From Cyclospora cayetanensis (lineage: Eukaryota; Apicomplexa; Conoidasida; Eucoccidiorida; Eimeriidae): 64,000 nucleotides of DNA. How positions within the stretch are numbered: the stretch's first letter is position 1; every line of letters starts with the position of its first letter. The stretch covers positions 1 through 64,000 of the forward strand of contig NW_020312107.1 of assembly GCF_002999335.1 (NCBI RefSeq), written 5' to 3'. The notes below the pieces were generated by a model. The model ran no database searches. It had not been told where the DNA came from and saw only the letters and a program-made list of their open reading frames with translations. Both the position numbers and the translations under genes were made by a program. This document shows, one piece after another, positions 29,913 through 40,742 of the stretch.

Positions 29913-32900
29913 ATGCCTCAGGCAGATCTCCTAGGGGGCAGCTTTTTGCGTCCCCTCGCCGAGCAGCTCCTGCTGCGGCAGCAGCAGCTGCTCCAGGAGG
30001 AAGAATCGGAAAGACGGGGAGGCGTTCAGACGGCAGAAAGTCTGAGAGAGCTTGTGCTGAGAGATGAGCGGCTCAGGCTGCAGCAGGCAGTGCAACAGCT
30101 GCGACACGAGCAGCAGCTGCTGCACGACCAGCAGCAAGCGCTGCAGCAGATTCACCGTCTGCAGCGGCAACAGCAACGCCTGCAGCAGCAGCAACAGAGT
30201 CTGTATTTGCAGCATCATCAGCATCAGCAGCATCAGTACCAACCACTCCGGCAGCAGCAGCAAAAAGACGCCTCTCCACGAGCGACAGTGCGATGGAAGT
30301 CTGCGGATAGCGCCTCAAACCTGGGAAAGAACGTCACCCCTTCCCCAATTGTAGCGACACCTACCTCCACAAGTCGCCAGCAGCAGCAGCTCGATCTGCA
30401 CAGTGGCAGCTTCCGCAGCGATTTTCGAGGGCACTACGACTCAGCAGGCCCCCTGCCAGCAGCAGCAGCTGCTGCTGCTGCTGCTGCGGAGGCTTCTCGC
30501 AGTGCTGGGGGGGAAAATGGAGCACCTGCAGATCCTTCTGCTGCTGCAGACGCAGGAAGCCTCTTGCAATCGCATGTAGGGAGGCAGTACTTTCCGCTCG
30601 ATAGCGCTTCGCCGCGATCTCTTTCTGCACGGAGAGCTGTCGCCTCCAGGGGGGAATCGACAGGCGCAGTCGCTGCTGGTGGTCTTACTTCGGATGCATC
30701 CCAGACAACAACAACAGCAGCAGCAGCAGCAGAAGCAGCGATTTCGGAGGGAAACAATGCAGCTGCGTCTTCAGAGGCAGCTGCTTTACGGCCTCCTCGA
30801 CTTCGCCTGCCTCTCGGAGGGGAGAGATCCTTCCACGACGTGTCGCTTGACAGCGACGGTTGGGCACTATGGAAGGAGGCAATAGGCTGGCAGCTGGGTT
30901 TGACGCCGAACAGTGCGGAGCTTGCAGAACGAATACTCAGGAGAAAGGGCTCTCATCCCCAGCAGCATTCGCAGCAGCAGCAGCAGCAGCAGCAGCAGCG
31001 TCAGCGACAAGAGGTTCCTCCTGGACGTGAGGCATTGCAGACAGCCACTTTTGTAGAGCATCAGCAATCGGGGAGAAGTTTGGGGGGGGGAGGGGGGGAC
31101 GGCAGTAGCGAAGAGGAGATGCGGAGATGTGATCTTCCAGCCTACAGGAGACAGCGTGTCGAGGAAGCTCGTCGCTTGCTCGCTGCGCTCTCTCCTTCTC
31201 GTGATTCAGAGTCTTCTGCAGCAGCAGCATCAGCAGCTGGAGCAGCTGCTGTTGCAGCTGCTGCGGCTGCTGTGGATCGGCACAGAGAAAAGGCGTCGCA
31301 ATTTTTCGCGGGTGGTGTTGCCGGTGGGGTTGCTGTCTCGCTGGCCGCTGCGGCGGGGGCTGCCGCTGCGGCAGCGGCTGCTGCTGCGCTGCATGCGAAT
31401 AGAAGAAACGCCACACGGGAAAGTGGTAATGCAATGGATGGGGGGCTTCTTCAGGAGGTCGAACTGGTGAGGCTGCGCGCATATATATGTATATATCAGC
31501 TCTGTTGGGAAAAAGCAAAAGGGGGGGGAAGGGGCAGATGGAGCGGCGACGGCATGCCGCTTCATCTGCGGTGTCTGTACACCTTCTGAGCAGGCCGCCT
31601 CGAGGCGGCCTGCACTCCCCTTTCGCCTTTTTTTCGAATGACTGCATGCAACATTTAAAGTGATTTCTATTCGTGCAACCGGGTGTTCTTGCTTGCCGCT
31701 CGCTTGGATCTGAATGCAAGCACTTTTCTGCTCGTGTGTCTCTGGAATGCGGTGAAATTCTCAGTCCTTGGCTCCACCCCTAGGGCTTCCTGTGCAGCCG
31801 CAACTCGTGGAAGTGCAAGAGCGAACGCCTCCTCCCTTGGGAGCTCCCCATCTCAGGCGCCCTTTCGACCTCTTTAAAGAATTCCGCCGAAGGCAGCTGG
31901 AGGCGTCCTCCAGACAATCACGAAGGGAGGCGGAAGGTATGCGGAGTATGGGAAAATTAGCAGTTGCTGTCATTATGCACTCTCGAGGGAAGTGCCGTTC
32001 TGCGGTGGAAGTACTCCGGTGACCAGTCGGGAGCTCCCTTGCGCTAAAACTCTTCCCCCCCTCCCCCCCTCACTTCTTCACCTCACTTCACTTCACTTCA
32101 CCATGCGCATGTGTTTGTGACGCGTCTACGTGCGTGGGGGCCCCATGGATCGTGATCCGTGCCCCTTTTCCGGGCGGAATGTGTCTCCTCCATAGAGCTT
32201 TTTTTCTGGATGCATGTTTTTGAGGCCTTTCTGGCACATACACGTAAACACCCACCCACACATGCATATATATGTATACACATACGTACATATATATATG
32301 TATAAGTACATACCTATAAATATACACATTGTATAGATTTATATACATATGTATATGCATCGACAGGTCTGTGTATTGTAGAGGCAACAGGGAGTCTGCC
32401 GTCCCCACCGATCACACATAGCACCCTTGAGAGAGTTGCGCTCGAAGTGTATCCGTTTCTGTGCGTTTTCTGCTGCTGTGCTGCTGCTGCGCTTTTCTTT
32501 CTGCCTCCACCAGAAGCTCTGCTAGGGCCCTGCCGTCTGCCAGAGGCCATTAGATCTCCCCAAACAGCCCGCCGAGCTGTTGTTACCGCCGCGCCAGCTG
32601 CTGCGCATTTTTCGCCTCTGCATGCGTCTGACACCGAAGTTTTTATGAGGTCTCGGCGTCGCAGCCGACTGTTTGCAAGGCGGGCAGCAGCAGCTGGCGA
32701 ACGCGAAGTGTCTGTTTTACCGAGTCGAGCGCAAGAGGCTGCTGCAGGAGCAGAGCCAGAATCAAGGAGCATAAGCAGGGCAGCTCTCCTGGAGGACGAA
32801 CGGCGTTCAACTCGCGGCTTGCCGCCTCCCCCGAAGAGCCGCAGGTCCAGGCTGTATCGACACCCCGCTCAACGCTGGGAAGCAGGAGGGGGCCCCCTCC

Positions 32901-35787
32901 CCTCCTTGGCCTTGCCCTTCCAGTCCTCTGGGCATAGAGACTCCCCGCAGCAGCGGCTGCCTCAGCAGCAGGAGACAGGAGACTCCGCCGAGACGGAGGC
33001 TGCGTCTTCCGACGGCGCAGTGTCGTATGAGGGCACCCCACAAAGTGTGCGACAGCAGCGACAGGAGCGACAGGAGCTTCGCCATCGCACGCATCCAGAA
33101 GAAGCAAGAAGGCGCAGGCAAAGGGGGACCCTCCCCGCTGTTTCGGATAGCGACGAATCTCTCGATACAAGTGCCGTGGTGACAAGTGGGGCAGCTAAGG
33201 GGCCCCCCCCCCACTTCGAAGCGACTGCATGCATCCGGCGAAGCGGCGTGACTGCTGCCGCGGCGGGGGATCCCGCCGAAGGCGCTGTTGTGTTCTTGCC
33301 GAGCGAAAGAAGGGGAAAGGCGCAAGCGGAGACAGGCGGAGACAGCCTCGAGTCTGCGGCGCATGTCAACTTGCTCGACAACAAGCCTCAAGGCCCTCTT
33401 TCTACTGGCGTGTTGCCTCCCGGAGCGGCTACAAGTCGATTGGAGGATCTTGCAGCCCAAAGCGCTCCTTCTCCTGCAGCAGAATCTCTCACGCCTCCCG
33501 ATGCAAGTCAGACGCTCGGCGTCTTCGAGGAATGGAGAGAGGCTGACGACGATGGGGTCCCACAGTTGGATGCTGCAGCTGAGGAGGCGTGGCGATCCGA
33601 CGCCGAGGCGCAGACTCCTCCGCAGCAGCTGCAGCAGGGGCAGCTCGAGGAGGGGGATCGGGATGCAGAAGGGGATCGCGATCAGCAGCAGTTGAGCGCG
33701 CAGAAGGAAGCGTCTCAGCCTGCGCTCGAGGCTGCGCGGGACGAAGAGAATCCAGCCGACACTGCGGTATCCACAGAAGACACCGACGGGAGGGGATATC
33801 AGACGGGATCAGTGACTTCGCCCGGTGGCGCAGCTCGCCGTCTAGACACTGGGGCCCTCGTGATTCCACCGCAGCCTCCGCATGCCTCTGATGCAGCCGC
33901 TGCAGTGGCAGCTTCGGAGGAGGTTGGGGAGACAGTTTCAACGCCACGCGCTGGAGGGGCCCAGCAGCAGCTCGTGGAAGTCGCAGTGTCTCCTGTTCGC
34001 AGCGTGCAGAGAGGCATCCAAACCTCGCCGGAGAGGGCGAAGCCGCGGCAGTCTCTCAGAAACACACGGGGGGCGTCAACGAGGACGCGTCGGGGAGTTC
34101 CTCCGACGCAGCTGGATCGCAGTTCGCCTCCCCAGTTGGCTCCAACTCCCCTACGACGCTACCCCCAGAGGACGCGTCTCAAACCCCTGCTGGGCTGGAT
34201 GGGGGAGAGGATAGACTACGACTGGCGAGGCATGGTGGAGGTTGTGCGCTGCAGCAACATTCTGGATCTGTATCTCCAAGCGAGGGACGTCGGCGCCTTG
34301 CCCGACGCTGCGCTGCACACAGCGGATCCAGAGAAGCTGATTCGAAGAATGCTCAAGCAGCAGCAACTGGTCGTTGCCTCGAAGGAGGCAAAAGCAGCCC
34401 TCGCGCTCGAGGATCAGCAACAGCAGCGCCAACACGGCCTGAAGGCTGTGGAGAAGGCGGCAGAGAGCAGCAGGAAGAGAAAAAGCAGCAAGGCCTCTCT
34501 GGGCTCCGCTGCTGGAAGCAGCAGCTCCCCCCGCATCCGGCCGAAGCAGAGGGCGCGGCGAGAAGACAGCTTTTCGAGGCAGGAGAGGGGGAATTCCAGG
34601 AAGAGCGGCAAGGCTCGCAAGGGAAAGGACCTCCTCAAAGGAAAGGCCTTCCTCAAGAAGAAGGAGGAGAAGAAAAAGGGGGGTAACAAGACACGTAAAT
34701 CGCTCCCTTCGACGCGCGCGGACAGCCAGAGGATTGCCGTCGAGGAGCCTTCCAGCAACAGCAGCCCAAGCAGCAAATCAATCCGCAGCGACCAAGTTGC
34801 TACGGGGGAAAGTGCCTCTCCGCAGCTGTCACCGTCCGAGGGTTCACGCAGCCGAGATACGACTCCTGAGCAGCCATCAGGCAGCGCTGAGAGGCCTAAG
34901 CTCGATGGGAGTAAGTCATTTCTTCTTCTTGCCCCACGAGTCTTAGCGGCTTCCTGCGAACGATGAACTGGGAGACATCGCTGTTGTTCACAAGCCCTTG
35001 CGGCCAGTGCAGTGTCTCCTGGTGAGATGCGCGTTGCGGGTGTGCTGCACAGAAACGCTCATTCGGCAAGAAGAGTGTTCTTGGAGGGGCATAGGACCTG
35101 GGGACGCTATGCAGGTCAGTCAGTGGAGAATCCTTCTGTCTGGCAAACTTCTTTCGTCCAGACGGTGCCTCAAAAAACACTCTCGCGGTGCACGTACATT
35201 CATGTGTCTACGCAAACATGCTCAGTACATACAAGTGCTCAGGCATGGCATCTGCGTAGCTGGCTCCTACATCTGTACAATCTTTTGAATCGTCGTAACG
35301 CATATGTGCGCGCTTCGAACGTGGCAGTTGCTCAGCGTCTCGTTTTATTGCGCTGTATAATGATGCGCAATCCTCTGTCCTCAGCTCGCCGTGGTCCGTC
35401 AAGGGCGGCGTTTGGTTTCATGCAAGTTGCGCCTGAAAGCGGGATTTGTTAAGGGCCCCGATAACACACAGAAGAAGGAAATCGTGAGAAGGCTTGCTGC
35501 TGTTTTTTCGCTCTCCATGTTGGCTTCTGCTCGGCCTTTTGTGTGGAGAGCCGTGGACGCGCGAATTTTTACTGCTGCCTGCCTGCGTCGTCGTTCTCGC
35601 CTATTTGTCTTAGCGGAGCCGTTGGATAGTTCTTTGCTGCTCTTGCCCCTTCCTGCAGTTCGGCGTGGTGCTCTCTGGAGGCCCCCTCGTGCTGACTGTA
35701 CAAGGGGAGGATTCCGACTTGCTTTGCGGTGCCTTCTTCCAAGTTGCCCCCCACGAAACATGGAGTCTACGGAATGACCAGCAGTGA
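29913..35787 (+). CDS. CENPC: CENP-C-like kinetochore protein (CENP-C motif plus cupin-like C-terminus)
   Basis: The diagnostic segment is RRYPQRTRLKPLLGW followed by MGERIDYDW (nt 34154-34225). It matches the CENP-C motif (R-R-x-x-R-x-R-x-K/x-P-x-x-x-W, then ERIDY) that binds the CENP-A nucleosome. The C-terminal exons 35385-35483 and 35659-35787 join in phase 0 and read as a cupin-like beta fold (FGVVLSGGPLVLTVQG .. AFFQVAPHETW). CENP-C ends in a dimerising cupin, so motif and order agree. The main exon is 32514-34910. It joins upstream exon 31784-31936 in phase 1, and that exon joins a long Gln/Ala-rich first exon from ATG 29913, ending near 31425 (phase 1) or 31466. A Lys/Arg-rich basic stretch follows the motif (34470-34700). 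Weak points are the donor used near 31425/31466 and the junction after 34910: exon 34947-35021 or -35114 is in frame with the cupin but not in phase with 34910, while an acceptor at 34974 would be. The N-terminal part could be a separate gene. Confidence 0.7.
30968..31000 (+). repeat. CAG run coding poly-Gln in the CENP-C-like first exon
   Basis: A (CAG)n run encodes about nine Gln. The same exon (29913-31466) carries many other CAG/GCT runs (for example 30457-30488 poly-Ala, 30716-30732, 31217-31274), so about a third of it is low-complexity Gln or Ala. Confidence 0.85.
32220..32365. repeat. TATGTATACACATACGTA intronic repeat
   Basis: Degenerate ATATATGTATA/CACATAC alternation lies in the intron 31937-32513 of the CENP-C-like gene. 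It ends before the pyrimidine-rich acceptor CTTTCTGCCTCCACCAG at 32513. Confidence 0.75.
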
Positions 35788-36848
35788 GCGTAAATGAGCG
35801 ATTTCGGGGCTTGTGGCGATGGGCTACTGCCGTTGCGTGGACGTTTGTGCCCTGAGAATGCCGTGGGTTAGACCCCCCCCCTACTGCACCTCTGTGTTTG
35901 CCTGCCGCAGGGACGGCGGTTATGCCGAAATCTACATTGCGTGTGTTCTGTTGGATGCGCCAACTGACTGATCAAGTTTGTTCGCTCGACTTGCTGTTTC
36001 GTCATTTCTAGAACTACGGGGTGTCGGGCCACAGATAGGCTCTCCGAAAGGCTCACTCGCCCCCTGCTCTACGAGCACCTAAAGCCTAAAAAACATTCTG
36101 GTACAGAAGAATAGACACATAGCGATTAAAGGACTCTTGGGTACTGCCTGGGGACGCACAGCGTGTTTCCGCTGCGCGGAGAGTCCGCAGGTGGAACTTC
36201 TGGCCATGGGGTGACATGCACAGCGTCAGTACCGGCAGCAGTCTTTGTATTATTGTTGACTTCTTCCAAATGCGTCTGCAATGGATACTTGACACTATGA
36301 AAACATGCGTAAAAAACAGGCCAAGGCACCGCAGGTGTGCAATACCAGCACCACACTCAAACACTCACCTGCCGAGTGCAGATCACTTCGGAGGCAGCAC
36401 AGCGCTAACATTGTTTCTTCTTCCGGCTCAGCACGAAAGCAAAAAGCAGGTTGCATGAAACTAGATTACGATGAATGGAAAACGGACCTGGATTCCATAA
36501 ATATGCTCATGCGAGCACATACCATCAAGAACTGCCCAAAACATTGATAACTCTAATGTGATTCCCTGTATAGAGGGTATTTGTGTTTCCGCAAAATTCG
36601 AAGCATGCATGTCTATCATTGAGTTTTTGTAGCGCAATCAACGGATGCATGTAGATACGTTTATGGATTCCAGGGCGTAATATCGAGGAATGGTTCATGG
36701 CGAATTAGCGGATCCGCATATTTCTTCGCGGCCGTTGTCAAAGTGCGTGGTGAAGACGTAATTGGGCGCTCCGTAGCTTGATTGACGGGCATCGTGCACC
36801 TCTGGTGTGGACCTCGAAGATAGCAGGTGATGGGGCCAACAAAGGTCC
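35788..36848. other. Intergenic spacer, no gene seen
   Basis: This lies between the convergent CENP-C-like and ISP-like genes. ORFs are short and unconvincing. The microsatellites that fill spacers to the left stop here. Confidence 0.6.
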
Positions 36849-37331
36849 TTATTCTGCCATTACGTCACTTGTCTTGTCTAGTTCATCCCTGGAATCCTCT
36901 ATTACCCTCTCTAGAAACCAAACAAATGATACGGCGCTGTCGACGTCATTGAATGCGACGGCGATGGCCCGACCAGGCGTTCGTTGCCTAAAGCCCACAA
37001 CTTTGGGATCTTTAAGCAGAGCAGCGTCTGATGAGTTCAGCTTGAGTGTAGACGATCCGTAAATCCACGAGTCGATGTCCTTATAGGGAATAGGGCGCAT
37101 TTTATCCTTGAAGCAGAGAGTAAGGACCTTCTTAGCTGAGTCCAGTGTGAGCTTGCATACTATGCGCTGTCCGTCAGGGAACAAAACCTCCACGCTGCCT
37201 CCTTCCTTGTATGTATTTAACCACGCATCGTAATTCTTTGGAGGCCCATCCTTTAAGCCTGCGAGGGCGAGCTGCTGCACAGTAATATCGGCCTTATCCT
37301 CCCCATCAACCGAGCAGCACGAGTTTCCCAT
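36849..37331 (-). CDS. IMC sub-compartment protein (ISP family), N-myristoylated PH-fold protein
   Basis: A single-exon minus-strand ORF of 160 aa. It starts MGNSCCS, which has Gly2 for N-myristoylation and a Cys pair for palmitoylation, the hallmark of apicomplexan ISP proteins that mark sub-compartments of the inner membrane complex. The rest fits a compact PH-like beta fold: GSVEVLFPDGQRIVCKLTLD, VLTLCFKDKMRPIPYKDI and VGFRQRTPGRAIAVAFND, followed by a C-terminal helix with W-F-L-E (AVSFVWFLERVIEDSRDEL). Toxoplasma ISP1-3 are of similar size, about 150-180 aa. Which ISP this is cannot be decided from sequence alone. The start is fixed by the acylation motif. Expected location is the cytosolic face of the alveolar sacs, with a role in daughter budding and polarity. 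A general PH-domain protein is the alternative. Confidence 0.8.
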   Translation of the reverse strand: MGNSCCSVDGEDKADITVQQLALAGLKDGPPKNYDAWLNTYKEGGSVEVLFPDGQRIVCKLTLDSAKKVLTLCFKDKMRPIPYKDIDSWIYGSSTLKLNSSDAALLKDPKVVGFRQRTPGRAIAVAFNDVDSAVSFVWFLERVIEDSRDELDKTSDVMAE

Positions 37332-39421
37332 GATATTCAGCGTCTTTGAACAATTATTAATTTAAGTAGCGCCGTGAGGAGTTTCTGTTATCGCATTCAC
37401 CCGGTCTTTCTGGACGCCAACAAAAACACAGGCTCGGAAGAAAGCAAGCTGCGCCTCCCGAGCAAACACTATGCCTTCTGAAAGATAGTCTCCCAATGCA
37501 TAAGTATTCAGATTTCCAGTTTCTAGGAAGAAGAATACGGGCTACCAAGGAAAAGCGAAATCGGAAATGGCCATATGGAGCCCTGCACAAGCCATAGCAA
37601 CAGCAATGCTTCAGGGCAGTGGTAATTCATGCAAACGGAAGGTTCTGCAAAAGAAGCAACAAGAAATCAAAAAATGTTCAAAGTTTTGCTTAAGAAGAGA
37701 AGAATATCCGGTGGTGAAGGAATGCACTAGTTCTACTCTTTGATTCGTCGAAGCGGCTTTCGATGGGTCAGGGAGCAGCTAGATAACACTCGCACGAACT
37801 CAAGGCAATTATTTCCATGGCTCCCTTCATTATTTTACTACCTTTTTTTGTGGCCCCAGATCTTGCAGAAGGATTCAAAATCTGCAAAGCACCTGCCATG
37901 CAGGGATGCACTCCAAGCATCGATTTTTCAGCACACGACCGCAAGTTTGCTATCGGATTTTGTTCTATGTATACTTCATGCTAGGCTTAAGCTCTCTGTT
38001 TAGAGCTCTCCCAAGCACGAAGCCTCTAGTTAGTAGATTTTGCCCGCATGAATTGCAGCTATTGTCCCCGCTGCGTATCGCTCTCTTGGCTAAGGACAAA
38101 TATGCTTCGTCACCTAGCATAACTGGACTGGAACTGGTGTACGTAGCTTGCAGAGTGATTTTTAAAAATTTCATTTGATCGCCGTAAGCTACTAGTGAGA
38201 GCTGATTGGCGCTGTGTAATGCTCCGCCAGCACGATGAAAATGGGATGTTAATAGATAGCATATTTACACAGATGACCAAACAGTTATCTGAAACCCACA
38301 ACGCAGTTGATTTCACTTGAAATATCACAATTAGGTGCATCATCTTTGCTTAGATGCTACCGAATGCCTGTGTCCTTTTGTTTCATCAATTGCCTCGAGA
38401 GCACCAAGGAGTGCATCGAGACAAAATTGAGTATGTTAAATAAAGCCGCTCATTACTTTACCAATCATATATTAGCATTCTACCGAAAGTGCATCTCGGG
38501 GTCGTTCAAGCCTGAAACTAACTGCGTCGACATCTTTCATCATTCTACCTCCTGGTGCGCTCGACCCGAGCTTTTTGTACGGTGGCATGTAGCTCTGGAC
38601 TCAATTCAAAAATTGATAGGCAGCTGACGAGTGTTTTTCTAAAAGAGCTCAACCCTCTTCATGTGCTTGCCTCACAACCTTACGACGTCAGCCGTGAGGG
38701 AAACAACTGTGATCCAAGTTGCAGCATCACCCAAGGGCTTTGAGCATTGCCACCCAGGCGCACATAGCATACAGTGTAATGTTCAATCGAAGGTGTGAGA
38801 AGGGATACATTTAACTCCGGCCCAGAGCAAACTTGATAGTTGGCTATTGAGTTCTCTCCAGAAGAAATTCCGTCCTTCTCGCCCATCAGAATCCCCCATT
38901 TTAGGGGACAGGGACAGCAGAGGAGCGCAGAGCTGCCCTTCAGCCTGATTCGAACAATCACAGTCAGTAGCACATGACACTTGGCGCGCACGGACACAGC
39001 GCTGCGTCATTTAGTGTCGAGTAAACAGTAGTCTGTATTAAATAAGATACATGGACAGGGCAACCAAGTAGTCCATTCACTACGAATGCTTGGTTTGATT
39101 TAGCCAACGTAGAAGAAAGAGTTCAAGCGTAGCTTGGCTGACTACCTCATCATTCATCCACAGGAGTTTTCCCCAAGACTATTTTGTTACAAGATGAGGC
39201 ATCGGCAGAAAAGCCCTACCCATGAAAGGTGACTAGTCTTTGTCGCCCAAAAGCATAGACCTGTTGAACTGAAAGTGAAAATAGCTAATCCTGGATAGAT
39301 TTGTTGGGTAAGTTCACAACCAAGGAGGGAAACACCACAATAGTACACGCCCAAGGGAGATAACACATAAAGCGCTGATCAAACAGATATACGGACATAT
39401 GGGAGCATTGCTGAGCTTCGT
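37332..39421. other. Long AT-richer spacer, no gene seen
   Basis: Upstream of the ISP-like gene. No ORF here shows convincing composition, splice grammar or family motif on either strand, and no microsatellite is prominent. Confidence 0.55.
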
Positions 39422-39748
39422 ATGCTCCAGGAAAGGGCGAAAACAGTTGTACATTCAACACGTGTTGCCTCCCGCAGTATGGGAAGGGCCCTCTTAGAAA
39501 TTGGCTTCTTGAAGGTATTGCAAAAGGTGCTCCCAAGGGGTTTATCATACATGAATGCCGTATCCAGAGTCCTACGCAGTCACAAAGGCGACTGCCCACT
39601 GAGAGTCAGCGAGCTTTGTTGTTTAGCCCATGCCCTGCATGTTTGGGAATACAATCAACTCTACACTGCAGGTCAACAACTCCTCATGCGAATACCCGTA
39701 GAGATATGGCGGCATCTTGACCCTTTTGCACTACCGTCAAAATGATTA
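39422..39748 (+). CDS. Orphan ORF, helical-repeat-like (RAP/FASTK-type?), possible exon or relic
   Basis: ATG 39422 to the TGA at 39743-39745 encodes 107 aa. The sequence has a helical-hairpin look: RALLEIGFLKVLQKVLPRGL, then VSELCCLAHALHVWEYNQLY. The spacing (x-E-L-x-x-L-A-x-A-L) resembles repeats of apicomplexan RAP/FAST-kinase-like organellar RNA proteins. This is inference from composition only. The final codons (HLDPFALPSK) lie inside the first copy of the 32-bp minisatellite, so the ORF end is part of the repeat. It could be the terminal exon of a gene with unrecognised upstream exons, or a truncated relic. Confidence 0.3.
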
Positions 39749-39985
39749 TTGACCCTTTTGCACTACCATCACAATGACTATTGACCCTTTTGCACTACCG
39801 TCACAATGACTATTGACCCTTTTGCACTACCATCACAATGACTATTGACCCTTTTGCACTACCGTCACAATGACTATTGACCCTTTTGCACTACCGTCAC
39901 AATGACTATTGACCCTTCTGCACTACCATCACAATGACTATTGACCCTTCTGCACTACCATCACAATGACTATTGACCCTTTTGC
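39717..39985 (+). repeat. 32-bp minisatellite, eight full copies plus a partial
   Basis: The unit begins TTGACCCTTTTGCACTACCR and continues TCACAATGACTA. Copies start at 39717, 39749, 39781 and every 32 bp to 39973. Variation is limited: G/A at one position, CTTTT versus CTTCT, and AAAATGATTA in the first copy. The low divergence suggests recent expansion. Confidence 0.97.
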
Positions 39986-40742
39986 ATGCATAGCAAAAGA
40001 GCTAAATCCGAGTGGTGCATTGTTCGCACTGAATGGTCTGAAGCTAAGTCGTTCACGTGCCACTCGGCGCTCAGAGCTAACGGGTGTCTTAGAAATTCAG
40101 CTGGCGTATTTTGGTTCAGCCATGGCGTCCTGATCGCATCCTCTGTAGGGTGTGAGGCGAAGGAACATCGGGGCTTTGGAAACGAGCAAGCTACACCAAG
40201 CAGTCTTCTAACCGAAGCTCGCTGGCGCCTGAATTGGAGTGAAATGCCCCTACAAGACTGAAGCTCCGGCAATTCTGTCACATTTTCCCGAGAGAATTCC
40301 GCCAGGCTCTCTGGGATGCTGGCACGGCCGCGGCCCCACACCAGAAACCCGCAGGGCCTCGTGGTCACTGCAGCAGGAGCTGTACGTACAGCCGGGACTT
40401 CTAGCCTTTCCAGTGTTTCCCCTTGTTCGCTGAGCTGCGTAGGCAGCACTCTCGGTGTTTTTAGGGGCCCTTTTGCGCAAAGGCCCCCTCAAGTTGCCAG
40501 CATGCCCTTTGTCGGCGGCTTTGAGGTCTCTGACGTCGTCATTGCCCATGACGCATGAATAGTGCATGACACATACCTAAAAGGCCACCCTGGAGGCCCC
40601 TTTTGCCCCGGGTAAGGGTTCCAGGATTTGTGCATCCCCTCTCGTCTCCTTTCTGGGAGCTGGGTGCCTTGAGCACGTGGCTCTGAGCCACGTGGGCCCT
40701 CACAATCGATTGGAAGTCTCGAGGAAAGCGCTCTCAGCAGTC
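39986..40742. other. Upstream region of the URB1-like gene
   Basis: No gene is recognised. ORFs here are short. The 5' UTR or a small 5' exon of the next gene may lie at its right end, since the frame of the next gene is open back to 40677 without an ATG before 40743. Confidence 0.5.

Noticed and set aside
33489..33947. Minus-strand 152-aa ORF in the CENP-C-like exon
   Set aside because: Antisense to a long plus-strand exon that carries the CENP-C motif in the same frame. It has no motif or splice support of its own.
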